DNA from: Haplosporangium gracile
Taxonomy: Eukaryota; Mortierellomycota; Mortierellomycetes; Mortierellales; Mortierellaceae
Reading direction: 5' to 3'
DNA length: 58,495 nt
Assembly: GCA_015499985.1 (NCBI GenBank)
Contig: JAAAUF010000141.1
Span: 1-58,495, forward strand
Positions 10,968 through 21,900 of the stretch are shown piece by piece (the first letter of the stretch is position 1; every line of letters begins with the position of its first letter). A program made the position numbers and the translations under genes. The notes below the pieces were generated by a model that was not told where the DNA came from, did no database searches, and saw only the letters and a program-made list of their open reading frames with translations.

Positions 10968-11336
10968 TATTGTTGATTGGAAAAGAAAAAGTGAAGGTGC
11001 GTGAGAAAAAGAAAAAAGAATGAGTGGTTTGAATGCACAAAAAGTAAAGAAGGTGTGAAAAAAAAAAAAAAAAAAAAAAAAGGGCGCTGGAGTTATGACG
11101 TTAAAGTGAAAGAACAATTGAAGGAAAAGGAATGTTTGGTGAATGAAAAAATAGAAAAAAGAAGGCAAAAGAAGTAAAGGGATCGACTATGACGACGTTG
11201 GTGAGAATTCAGTTGAAAGTTACAGTCGGTAAAAAAGGGGGCTGGGTGTGCAGGCAGGTACGACACAAACAGAGCCATAACACGGTCACGTGCGCTTCTT
11301 TTATTTTGATTTCTTTCGCGCTTGTCAAACAGGCAC
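10968..11336. other. Intergenic region between LRR gene and FANCF-like gene
   Basis: This is the promoter side of the LRR gene (minus strand). It holds an A-run at 11059-11081 (a T-run on the gene's strand) and pyrimidine tracts on the minus strand. An alternative donor at 11338 (GTGAGT on the minus strand) could extend the neighbouring gene into 11200-11280, but no conserved sequence supports that. Confidence 0.4.
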
Positions 11337-12606
11337 TCACTCGTATTGGAGTCGTGTCAATGCATCGACGACAGACTCCCAATCCACCTTGCTTTGCTCT
11401 GCTACTGCTCCGACTCCAGCATTGGCACTAGAGAGTGTCCCAATAGCCTTGGTAGCCATATCACTCAAGCAACATATCACATCCTATATATTTAGTAATC
11501 CACACAACAGGCAATTAGCCAACCTGCACAAGCCAGAAAACTATGACGGAATACAGAATAAGGAACACGAAATCATCACAGAAAAACTTACCCAGGCCTC
11601 AGATCGTGATAACTCCAAGTACTTGCGTAACTGTGGGATCAACACCATCTCGACTTCCATTGCCGTATCGTTACTCACTTCTATCCTGTTGAACAGCACG
11701 CGTGCCTTGGCCCTCTGTTTAATCGACTTGGTTGTCATATTTGACAGCATGTCGTCTATTCAATATAATTTAGCCAGCAAAAAAGGATAGATGAGAAAGT
11801 ACTTCAATTTTGCTTCCTGTATTGCTTCTTTGCTGCAATAGCGATCATCCTACATACCTTGAAGAGCAGGAAGGTCAACTCCTGGGAGCCGCGGCAACTG
11901 CATGAGATGACTTTTCGCTCCTTCAATCAGATCCTCCAGCGCGTTTTCCTTAATTATCGACTGGTGGCATGTAATTGAACAAAGAAATCACAACAGGCTG
12001 GTGAGTGTGCTATCGATGGATTAATAAAGGTGGCATCCGGTAATGCTCTAGAACATGAACGCAGCGCTTTACCAGGGCATCGCCATTGATCTCATACGAA
12101 GACCCATGTCGTTGTTGTTGTTGCTGAGAGCAATTGAGAGATAAAATCTCGAGCCTCGCCATATCTGTGAGGCCTGAATTACTGAGCAGTCGTCTTTGAA
12201 GCGCATTCGACGGATCTAGAAGTTCTGCTTCCGTAGGCAGGGTTCCTGCCGTTAGCTGAAGTGATGTCGATGAAGACCAAGACAGTGAACGATAGTCGCC
12301 GTATTTGTTGTTGCCATTGGGGTTGCTATGGGACTGTCGACTAGTACTCTTGCGAAACTTCAAAAACGACTTGACGATCCTCTGAGGCGTCAGAACTTGC
12401 TGCCCCGCCGACAAAGACGACAAGGTGTCATCGAGAGATAGTAACAAGGCTGAAAGATGGCGAGTCCAGTGGAAGGCGGTGCGCAGTTGAGTCTGGGTCC
12501 ATTGCTGATCAAACTGAGCTTGTGTGAGAGGGATGGATGCCTGTTGGAGGATGCGACTGACGATTGTCAGTTCTGGATGAGTTTTTGTCTCTTGCTGTGA
12601 GGTCAT
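11337..12606 (-). CDS. Possible FANCF-like Fanconi anaemia core protein (tentative)
   Basis: Minus-strand exons 12606-12073, 11960-11858, 11755-11592 and 11483-11337; 948 nt, 315 residues, phases fit. Two segments match, in the same order, segments of vertebrate FANCF as I recall it. Residues 36-51 (W-x4-LR-x-AFHWTRHL) match FANCF's W-x4-VRRALQWARYL. Residues 140-151 (LLSNSGLTDMAR) match LLENRALGDAAR. FANCF is the adaptor that holds the Fanconi core complex together at DNA crosslinks and is 374 residues in human. Between the matches is a fungal Ser/Asn-rich insert; the last 130 residues are helical and not clearly alignable. The 3' end is uncertain because GTGAGT overlaps the stop and might be a donor. 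The first donor (GTAAAG) is weak. It is divergent from MEMO1 with 281 bases between start codons. If the match is chance, this is an unknown helical protein. Confidence 0.4.
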
Positions 12607-12887
12607 TCATTCGAGGGATGGGTAGAGTGGGGGAGGAGTGGTTCGCAGGGATCACGCAAGGCGTACGGCGAAGTCAGCCGCCGTGACTGCCGAACTTTTG
12701 TCAGGCGGTAGAAGGAGGGCAGCGGACAAGAAAGACAAAAAAGAGAAAGTCTTCTGCCTGTGAACTCTTTGTCATTCCCACACTCCCTCACTTCCACTTA
12801 CACACCTCATTTTCACACAGCAACTTGCAACTACCCATCGACAGCTCTCTATTCCTTGTTTTTCCTTCTCTTTCTTCTTCGTTCAAA
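12607..12887. promoter_or_regulatory. Bidirectional promoter between the FANCF-like gene and MEMO1
   Basis: The 281 bases separate two divergent start codons (12606 minus, 12888 plus). The MEMO1 side (12780-12885) is C/T-rich, typical of a fungal leader. No TATA box is clear on either strand. Shared control is an inference from spacing only. Confidence 0.5.
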
Positions 12888-14945
12888 ATGAGTGTTCGTA
12901 ACGCTTCCCATGCCGGTTCATGGTACTCGGCCACCGGTAAAGGAAAACTCATTGCTTGTGCACAGTCCAGCCGTGTGAGAGCGTGCCTGACTCTTTTATC
13001 CGTTCGTGTATCTTCACTCTCACGTTCACTCTATTCCGTAAACCAATACCACTAGGCAAGGCGCTTGACAGGCAATTGGAAGGATGGCTGAAGAAGGCTG
13101 GACAGGAGGCATCAACAGGACAGGACCCCTTCCCCATCCCAGGGCTCCGAGCCATCATCGCGCCGTAAGCGTCTTTTTTTTTCAGATAAATTTCAGCCTC
13201 ATCGGCCTGTTCTCCTGGCCTCTTATATCTCTCTCGGGAAACACACGGTCGAGTCATTGACTTGCAATCTTTCTCACCATCACCACCGACACTAAAATTT
13301 TAGACATGCAGGATATTCGTACAGTGGACCGGCAGCAGGATTCGCGTACAAGCCCATCCAGCCCGAACTCTTGTAAGTATCCTCTTGCAAGGAGACTTTG
13401 GTATTGTGGATGGTATATCTCATCCTGCTTTTTTGTCATTACTACTTTCTCTTGGCATAATGTATCTATCTAAGGAAAACAGACGACTGATCACGCGCCT
13501 TTTTTTCATCTTTTTTGCGCGTATGGAATTTAACAGCAAACGCGTCTTTATTCTCGGACCATCACATCATGTCTATCTGAGAGGATGTGCTCTTACCAAG
13601 TGCGTCCGTTACGAGACTCCTCTCGGCGACTTAACCGTTGACCAATCTAGTAACCATAAAGCCATCAGAATCGTATTAGACTCTATTGTGCACCGATCCA
13701 CTTAGTCGAAAGTTGCTGTCCAAATTCTCCATTAACTAAACACATCAAACTTTTTTTAACCTCCTGCCAAAACACTCATATAGCGAACAAGGAGCTGCAA
13801 AAGACGAGAGAATTCGATTTAATGTCGCGAGACACGGACGAGGACGAACACAGTATCGAGATGCACCTGCCCTATGTCTACAAGGTCTTTGAGGACCACA
13901 TTGACGAAATTAGGATTGTGCCTATCTTGGTCGGCGCTCTGAATAAAGCCTCCGAACAGAGCTATGGAAAGATCTTGGCGCCTTATCTGAACGATCCGCA
14001 GAACCTCTTTATTGTCTCGAGCGACTTTTGTCATTGGTAAGTTTTCTTTTGTTGGGACAGAGCTGGAGTGAGGTCATTGTGGGGATGGGAGAGGGCGAAG
14101 GGCATAGGAGGGAGCTTGAAGGGGGGAACAAGAGAAGAGGGAAAATAGGATGGGATTGGATGAGGTGCATGAGAAGGTAAGTTGGGGGCGAATGGGAGAA
14201 AAGGCTGAAGGTCAAAGGGGTCAAAGGACCCAGATCTTGATTTTCCATTCATTTTTTTTCCGGGTTCTTTTTTCTTGCACTATTGAAACATTATGCATTA
14301 GACAGGATGGGCGCAGACTATTGAATAGAGGGGATGGCAGACATGCATGTAATATAGACAGACTTCCTCCCTCTCGGGAACATTGAAAATGATGGGAAGG
14401 CAAAGGAAAAAGAAAAAATAGAAAATACTAACGTCTCCATTTTGCCCGTATCACATTACGCGCTGACCTAACATTGCCCTTTTTTCTTACTTGTATGCGC
14501 AACCTGAAACTCAACAACAATAACAACAACAACAACAAAAAATAATAGGGGAACACGTTTCGATTACACGTACTATGCAGCTGACGACCAGCCGTCCTCG
14601 GTGATTGAGAGTCTCGCGCCCAGAAAGGGTGGCAAGAAGTACTTTACTCCGCCCGAGGGAGTACGCAAGATCCATGAATCGATTGAGCACTTGGACCGTG
14701 AGGGGATGCAGACGATCGAGAAGGGGGACCATGCAGAGTTCTGTCAGTACCTTGCTCGGACAAAAAATACTATCTGTGGGCGACACCCCATTGGAGTCCT
14801 CTTGGCTGCTCTAGAGCATCAACAGCAACAACATGCTGAGAAGAGTTATCGGATTCGATTTGTGCATTATTCACAGTCGAGTCATGTTCTTTCGACGATA
14901 GATTCGAGTGTCTCTTATGCTTCTGCCTTTGTCCAGCAAAAGTAA
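12888..14945 (+). CDS. MEMO1: MEMO1 family protein (mediator of cell motility 1 homologue)
   Basis: Six exons: 12888-12936, 13056-13164, 13304-13372, 13537-13649, 13784-14036, 14549-14945; 990 nt, 329 residues (human 297). Family motifs run in order: [89 protein letters not shown]-x-[16 protein letters not shown] and HYSQSS...SSVSYAS. The His of APHAG (residue 54), the GPSHH histidines, DFCH and the ICGRHP Cys are those that line the metal/copper site of human MEMO1. The family resembles class III extradiol dioxygenases and is linked to copper and redox handling; the reaction in fungi is not settled. The donor of exon 4 (GTAACC) is weak but the only one that keeps the frame. The last intron (512 nt) is long for this gene. 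The Met at 12888 is preferred over an upstream one because family similarity begins there. Confidence 0.95.
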
Positions 14946-15923
14946 AATGACTTGCTCTCTCTCAGATACACACACGAGCATACTCTCCGCACAGTCTCTC
15001 TTTTCCAATTCCAGCTACTACCGCGACACACAAACACCTACTGTCCTACATATCATCGCAACGTTCTCCTTAAAGCGAAATAAAAAAATCAAAAACGTTA
15101 TTACGAATTATGTGATTTTATTGACTTTTGTAAAAAACATCATGAACGAAAACGAAAAGAAAACGCGAGCAAGTTCATACATGTCATTTCGGTACAATGT
15201 GTGTACTGTAATGAGGGAGGAACGCCATAAATAACAGCAGAAAAAACATTAGCCAAAAATTAGATATTAAGAATTATGTGAAAAAAATGGGTGAAGGCTA
15301 GGAGTAGAATTGAAAATGGAGAATGTCGGAAAGAAGACTAGGGCTTAATGAAAGGAATTTTTTTGCAAATTGGAGGAAGGCATCAACATTGAGCATCATA
15401 AGGAATGAAGGTGCATGAGAGTGAGAAAATGGATTGCAAAAGACCGGCTCTTGGGACATGATGAAAGGCGTTATTAGGATTGAATTTTTTGGGTTGGCTT
15501 GGTTTGGTTTGAATAACTTTTTTTCTTGAAACTTGACGAAACGACAACGAACGACGACAACATGAGAAGAAAAGGGAAAACTTGGCATGCAAAAAGAGGT
15601 TATTGATGGATTGAATGGTACGAATGGTACAGAAACGAAAAGAAAAAAAACGTGGAAGAAACAAAAATGTGAAACAGCAAAGAATGAGAGAAAAACAGAC
15701 GCGAGTACAGAAAAAGAAAAGAATAAAATAAATGAAAAAAAAAAAAAAAAAACCGAGCGACGGAGCAAAGAAACACAACGTGTCGTGAAGAAGAAATGAA
15801 AAAAAAGAAGATACAGATGATGAGTAGTTTTAGCAAAAAGTAAGATAGTAGTAGTGTAGTAATAGCAACAGTAGTAGTAATAGAGAAAAGAAAAAAAGTA
15901 CAAAACATATTGACAGAGATTAA
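14946..15923. other. Convergent 3' flanks of MEMO1 and the C2H2 regulator
   Basis: This AT-rich convergent spacer has A-runs (15737-15752, 15800-15807) and TAG/AGT-rich repeats at 15845-15885. It probably contains the 3' UTRs of both genes. Open frames here are hydrophobic low-complexity translations of the T-rich strand. No gene is seen. Confidence 0.5.
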
Positions 15924-18900
15924 TTATTGCGAGGACGGAGCAAAGTGGGCATGATGAGAATGCTGCTGGTGACCATGGTGAAGATGAGACGAGGAGGGTG
16001 CTTGTCTTGGTTGGTAGCCTGCGGGTGAGGACGATGAGGGCCCTTGACCGTGTCCATACCCATGTCCGGATGTGGGCGAGGGAGTATAGCCACTGCTGCC
16101 TTCAGGAGACGAGGCGGCAAGCGACGCTGCATCCAGGGGTGGGCCAGCCAATCGACTCGAGGGAGCCGATCCAGCCGCAGGTCGGACTTGACGCGATCCC
16201 GTCGTCGCAGACACGTTCACTGCAGGGCTACGACGTTTGTGTACCATAGATTGGTGGCGACGGAGAAGCATCTGGGCCGAGAATCGCTTACGACAGCCAT
16301 CAATTCCACATTCCAGCTCTTTGGGACCGTGGCGCTCCAAATGGCGTTCCAGCTGGGTGGCGTCGATAAAGACCTTCTTGCAGTCGTCGTGTGTACAATG
16401 GAATGGTCGAGGGCGGGGCTGGACAGGTCCGGCAGGCGAGGAAGCAGCGTTTGATGCTCCATCACCTGCATCGGATCCTCCTTGAGCATCCTCTTCACCG
16501 TCCTCTCCCTTGGGCGCGAGCTTCTTGGGCATGTAGGCCTTGGGGTTTTTACGTTCTTTAGACTGTTTGAGCTCTTTGATCTTGGACTCCTTGGCCGGTT
16601 TGGGCTCCTTGGGCTGGCGGGGTGCCTTTAGCAGCTTGAGGTCTCTGACCTTGTCCTCATTGGATCTCTTGCCTGTTCTGCTCGAAGAAGGCTCGCCATC
16701 GTCGTAATCATCCTCGCCGCGATCTTCGTCTTCGTCTTCTTCGTCATCCACGTCCATGGGGTCGCGTGGCAGCTCCTCCAATTCGGCAGGATCCATGATA
16801 TCGCCCGACGCAACAATCCGTGGCTCCTTGCGTCTTGATCGACCAGAGCGCTGTCGTGTTGTTCCTGGCGGGCTCTCCCATTTTTCGGACCGTCTCTTGT
16901 GGACCATCGATTGGTGGCGTCGCAAAAGCATAATTGACGAAAACAATTTGCCGCACATGTCCAGGTCGCATTCCAGCTCCTTGGGTCCGTGTCGCTCAAT
17001 ATGGCGCTCAAGTTGCAAGGCATCCACAAAGCGCTTGCCACAGTCCTCGATCTCGCAAATAAATGGCCGGGGTCGAGGTCCGGCCGAGGGGGATGACATG
17101 TTGCTCTCAGGAGGACGGCGCTGTCGTGGAGGGGATCCTTCTTCGGGTGTTCCTTCGACTGGCTCGACGGGCGGTGTCGTCGGGGTCGAATCGCGTGTCG
17201 AAACATACGACTCAGAGCGCTCCCGAATAATTTTGCGCATCTTTTTCGTCTTTTCCAGCTTGACCTTTCGGAGTGCTATAGTACTGCTGCTCTCCTTCTG
17301 AATCTTGATTCTCTTCTCCCCGGGCTGGTAGTCGTAAGAGACACTCTTTCCCTTGCCATCCTTTGTCTGCGGGTCGTGATGGCGGCGTTTGTTGTCCATT
17401 GGCTCCGGCATGTCGACAAAGTCCTGCGGATCCCTTGACTCTCTCAGGGCCATGTCCTTGAGTTTCAATTTCCTCTTGTGGCGCGCAGTGTTGGTCTGGA
17501 GAGGATCATCGACCATGAGATGATGGTGGTGATGGTGATGGTGGTGATGGTGATGGTGGTGGTGCTGTCCAGGAGTGGTGAGTCCTCCGGCCTGATCCAG
17601 GTTCATGTTGTCGGTATCCAGCTCAATTGGGGCCACTGGTTCGTTCAAAAGCATATCTTCCTCTAAGTTGATGCAACGGACATTGTTTCAGGGGAGGGAA
17701 GAGTGGGAGAGGAATAGAGCAAGAGTGGGAGTCAGCAGGGAAGGGGAAGGGAAAGGGAAAGAGGGAGGTGAGGAAAGGTAGGAAACAGGAAAGGAACGAG
17801 GAGTAAAGGACAGAGGGGTAAAAAGAAAAGTTAGACATGGGCTCACATTATAACTGCTTTGTTTGTTTGTTTGTATACAAGTGCGTGAGATAGAAACCAT
17901 CCCATGCCCATGATGCAGACATGGTATGGATAGGATAGGATAGGATAGGATAGGGACAGAAATAGGATAGGAGGATAGAGAGAGGGAATAGAATTGAATT
18001 GAGAAGTGTTTTGATGGGTATTACAAGCCAAGCCCTTTTTTTCTTCCCCAGCTGACTTTTTGTCCATATGGCTTACTATGACGACGATGAAAGAAGAGAA
18101 AAAAGAAAAAAAAAACCTTGCTGCTGTTCCTTGCTTCGCTCATTTTTTTCCCCGCTCAACTCCAAATGTCCACACTGCCCCATGGAACATGGATGGGTAG
18201 GTGGATGGATGGACTGGTGGAAGGGAAAGGGAAGGCATGACTCCTACAACCAGTTTTAACCCAGGTACATGTCGGCATATATACGCGCTATATATAAAAA
18301 TATATATCCGTAGCCATAGTCCAGTCCATCAATGGTCATGTTATTGAATAGCAACATCCGCGTATAGAATAATAATGCCAATAGTAACAAGACTCAAATC
18401 ATCCATGCATCCATCCCCTCATCGATCCATTCACTCACCCACCCACCCATATCAGACATCGCAAACAACAACAAAGATAATAATAACAGCAACCACCATG
18501 CACCTTTACATATTTTTTTTCCCGCCAAAAATCATTTGAATTCATTAGAATACTCTCCCATGTACATAACAAATACACATGCTCGCTCCGCCAAACACAA
18601 ACAATAACAATCATACAAAAAACGAACCGCATCGTCTCTCATTGGATGTCGATGTTTCCCTCTTCCCTCCCTCGTTTTTTCCCTCGGGCCCTTTTCCTTC
18701 GCTCACAAACTGTTCCCTGCGTCCCAATATATTAGCTGCGTCTTTTTCGTTTTTTTCTTCCTGCGCTCCCCTCCCCCCACCTTCCTGCTCCCTGTATTCC
18801 CTGCTCCCTGCTCCCTGCCCCCCCTTTTCCGTTGATAGTCAAATGAAATCCAGTACGCCATAGTCTTAAACTCGTAAATAAAAATGTATCCTTTTCTTTT

Positions 18901-21900
18901 CCTTTCCATTTCTTTATCGTCCCATTTCTAGCCGCCAGGGAAGAAGGGAAGAGATAAAATGCATTTGTATGTTTTCCCTTTTTCTCATTTCTTATCGCTG
19001 TCATGACAAGCGCCGGGAAAAAAAAAAAAGAAAACACTGTAAAATTAAAATAAGAACGCATAGTGGTATTGAAAGAAGGGGCCGTGGACTTCACCAGCAA
19101 GGGTGGATAAAACAGCTCCGTTATTATTTTTCTTTTAACTGATGATTCCATCAAAACCCCGTCGACGTGATTATTTTTTTTTCCCGCCCAATCCCTAAAC
19201 TGACTCCTTTTTTGATACTCAAGAAAAAGTCTCGCATCACCATAACAAAAAATAAGCCAAATCCCCCTCATGGTCTCCGCTAAACAAACACACGCAGAAG
19301 AAAAGAAGAATGGACAGGGATACTGCAAAAAGATAGAGAAGAGGGAATGGGAGAGAGAGAAAGACAGGATAAAAAAAAGAGGAGGGGAGTATCTACAGCA
19401 TATATGTAATGTGTATGTTTTGACGTACCAGAGAACCAGATAGGCATCATCATTTCCCCTCCAAGAGTCTTGACGGGGACCTGTTTGCAGATCCACTTGC
19501 GGGGAGCCGAGTCCTTTGTGATCGAGTCCTTGACCCGGCTGGATCGCGTTGTCATGACGGTGCTGATGTGTGGTGGTGCCGAGGTCAAGGGTGTCTGCTG
19601 GGGGTGATGGTGATGGCGGTGTGGGTGAGCGGGAGTCTGTTTGGAAGAAGAGGGGGCGGAGGAGGACTTGATTTCGGAGAGACGGTGCTCTGCGGTCTGC
19701 CTTAAGGAGGAAGATGAGGAAGGGCGGGGTCGTTCCTGCACGGAGGAGGACCATGAGCGGATGCGGTCGTTTCCGTCTGCAGCCATACTTCTGATGCACG
19801 GGAAGTTGAAAAAAGCAAGAGGAGACATTTTGGTTGTTGGTTAGCTGTGAGGAAGAAGATTATTTGATTTGATGTGAGGGGTCAAGAAGGTCGAGAGGGT
19901 CGAGAGAGTCAAGAGGACAGACAAGAAATAAAAATAATAAAAACAAAAAGGTTTAAAAAAAGGAAAACAAAAGTGTGGACAAGGGGATTGATTTCAGGTG
20001 ATGAGAAGTAGAGCTGATCAAAACAAGTAAAAATGAAAAAAGAGACTATTCGGATGTGGACAAGATGACGATAACCATGCCATTGGACCTGAGCTAACTG
20101 CCCGATGATGAATGAGCATGAGCATGCAACCAAACCAAGCCTCGCAAACAACCCACTCTTTCTCATAGTAACAAAAAAAAAATGGCCCGATCGCGTATGG
20201 TAAGCCAAAAAAAAAAAAAAAAAAAAAAAATAAAATAAAAAAAGACAATGCCACGCATCCGTCGCCCATGCATCCATGCCATCAGACAATAACAACCGTT
20301 ATACATCTTCATTTCCGGGAAAAGTCATCATCCTCTGCAGCATATGGCTCGTCTTTTTTTCTTCTTCTTTTTGCTGATGTAGTTGCTGTTGTTGAGACTC
20401 AGATGGTTTGTTATGTGAGTAGATGCTCACTAAATGTGGTAATCGGCCATCCAAAAACATGCAACATACACCAGCCGCCTTTTTTTTTGTTCTTCCTGTT
20501 TGCCCAAAACTCCCTTTTTTGACTCTTGTTGTCGTATTGCTTCATTCTATCCATTACTCATCTTCTCTTTCTCCCCTACTCCCCTCCCGCAGACTTTGCT
20601 TCTTTTGTTGTTAATGACATTATTGCCGTTGTTACTGTTGTTGACGTTGTGGATGTTGTTGATGTTGTTTGCTTGTGCCACCTTAGAGTATCGCGTTCAC
20701 TCTCATCTCACTATCCCCTCTCATTGTCTCCGTCCTCTCATCCACACCACCGTGCATAATGACTATGCACGGCGACCGATGTATACAAAAAACGTCAAGT
20801 GGAACATTAAAAATATAAAGCAGTAAAAAAAATGTCTACCCAAGAAAGTGATTTGACCATGCACACGCCCTTTTGATCCAACAAACTTACAAATATGACA
20901 TCTGCATGCAGCATGGGATTGAAAATCGTTCTCTCTTTTCTCCAACCCTTCCATGCCCAGTCCATTGTTCCTGTTTCATCCAGATGTTGAATGTTAAAAT
21001 TTGACTTTTTTTTTTTTGCTGCAAAATGTTCTTGTGCCAGAGGAAAACAGCAAGTAGAAAAAAGGACAGGAATGGATTGGAAAGACAAAGGTAAGGGAAA
21101 GGGTGATGATATTGATGATTATGAGCGAGGATGAGGGTGAAAAACGAGGAAGAGGGGACGAGGGGACGAGGGGACGAGGGGACGAGGGNNNNNNNNNNGT
21201 GGGAGGCAGAGGCAGAGGCAGAGGCAAGAAAGAACAGTTTCTTTATGTTTTTGCTGAGCAACAATGAGGTGAAATAATGAGTCTGGGGGAAGGAAGAGGG
21301 GGAGAAACGAGGCAAGCAGGGAGGAGAAGATGGGAAGAACGGGCCCAAGGGGAAAAAAAAAAAAAAAAAAAAAAAAAGAGTGAATGGAGGCAAATAGAAA
21401 GGTGGGAGCAGGTAGATAGGGGGAAAGGTAACATGGTAACAACCGGAGAGGGAAGAAGAAAAAAAGAGGTCCATTTTGTACTCTTGTAACAATGGGGTTC
21501 ACGAACAAAAATAACAACAAACAAGAGCAGAATACCGATGGGAACACGTACCCTTCGCTCTCGCTGGCCGTTACCACCGAATCATCGTGCAAGGAAGCAT
21601 GTCCCTCAGCAAGAAGCTCTCGACGCGGCATCGGTCGTACAATCATAGACGACGTCGACATGCTCCCTGCATTCTGTCCTTTTCCTAGTCCTAGTCCTTG
21701 CCCCTGTCCATGCTCCATAGATTGATCCAAGCCCGCTGAAGACGATGACGATACCAACAAGGAAGGATCGCCCAAGTGTCTGCTCTGGCGTCGACCGATA
21801 TGAGCGCTCATCCGCCGAGAAGTATCCGTAGCAGTGCCTGCCGCTCCCGTCGCCGCTGTGGTGGACATGATGGATTGAGGTGAAGTCCTTCCTGTGACTG

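Noticed and set aside
10968..11168. N-terminal extension of the LRR protein to 11168
   Set aside because: The added residues come from T-rich leader sequence (Phe/Ser-rich) and the repeat protein starts naturally at MAWGGG.
12825..12887. Upstream Met for MEMO1 at 12825
   Set aside because: It adds a hydrophobic Ser/Phe stretch from the pyrimidine leader; family similarity begins at the Met at 12888.
18732..19799. Long minus-strand frame overlapping the middle exon of the zinc-finger gene
   Set aside because: It runs in another frame than the RKW-containing exon and through low-complexity intron sequence with no recognisable motif.
21119..21551. Read-through of the first regulator exon past 21552
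   Set aside because: It crosses poly-Phe tracts and the N gap; the GTACGT donor at 21551 gives a better end.
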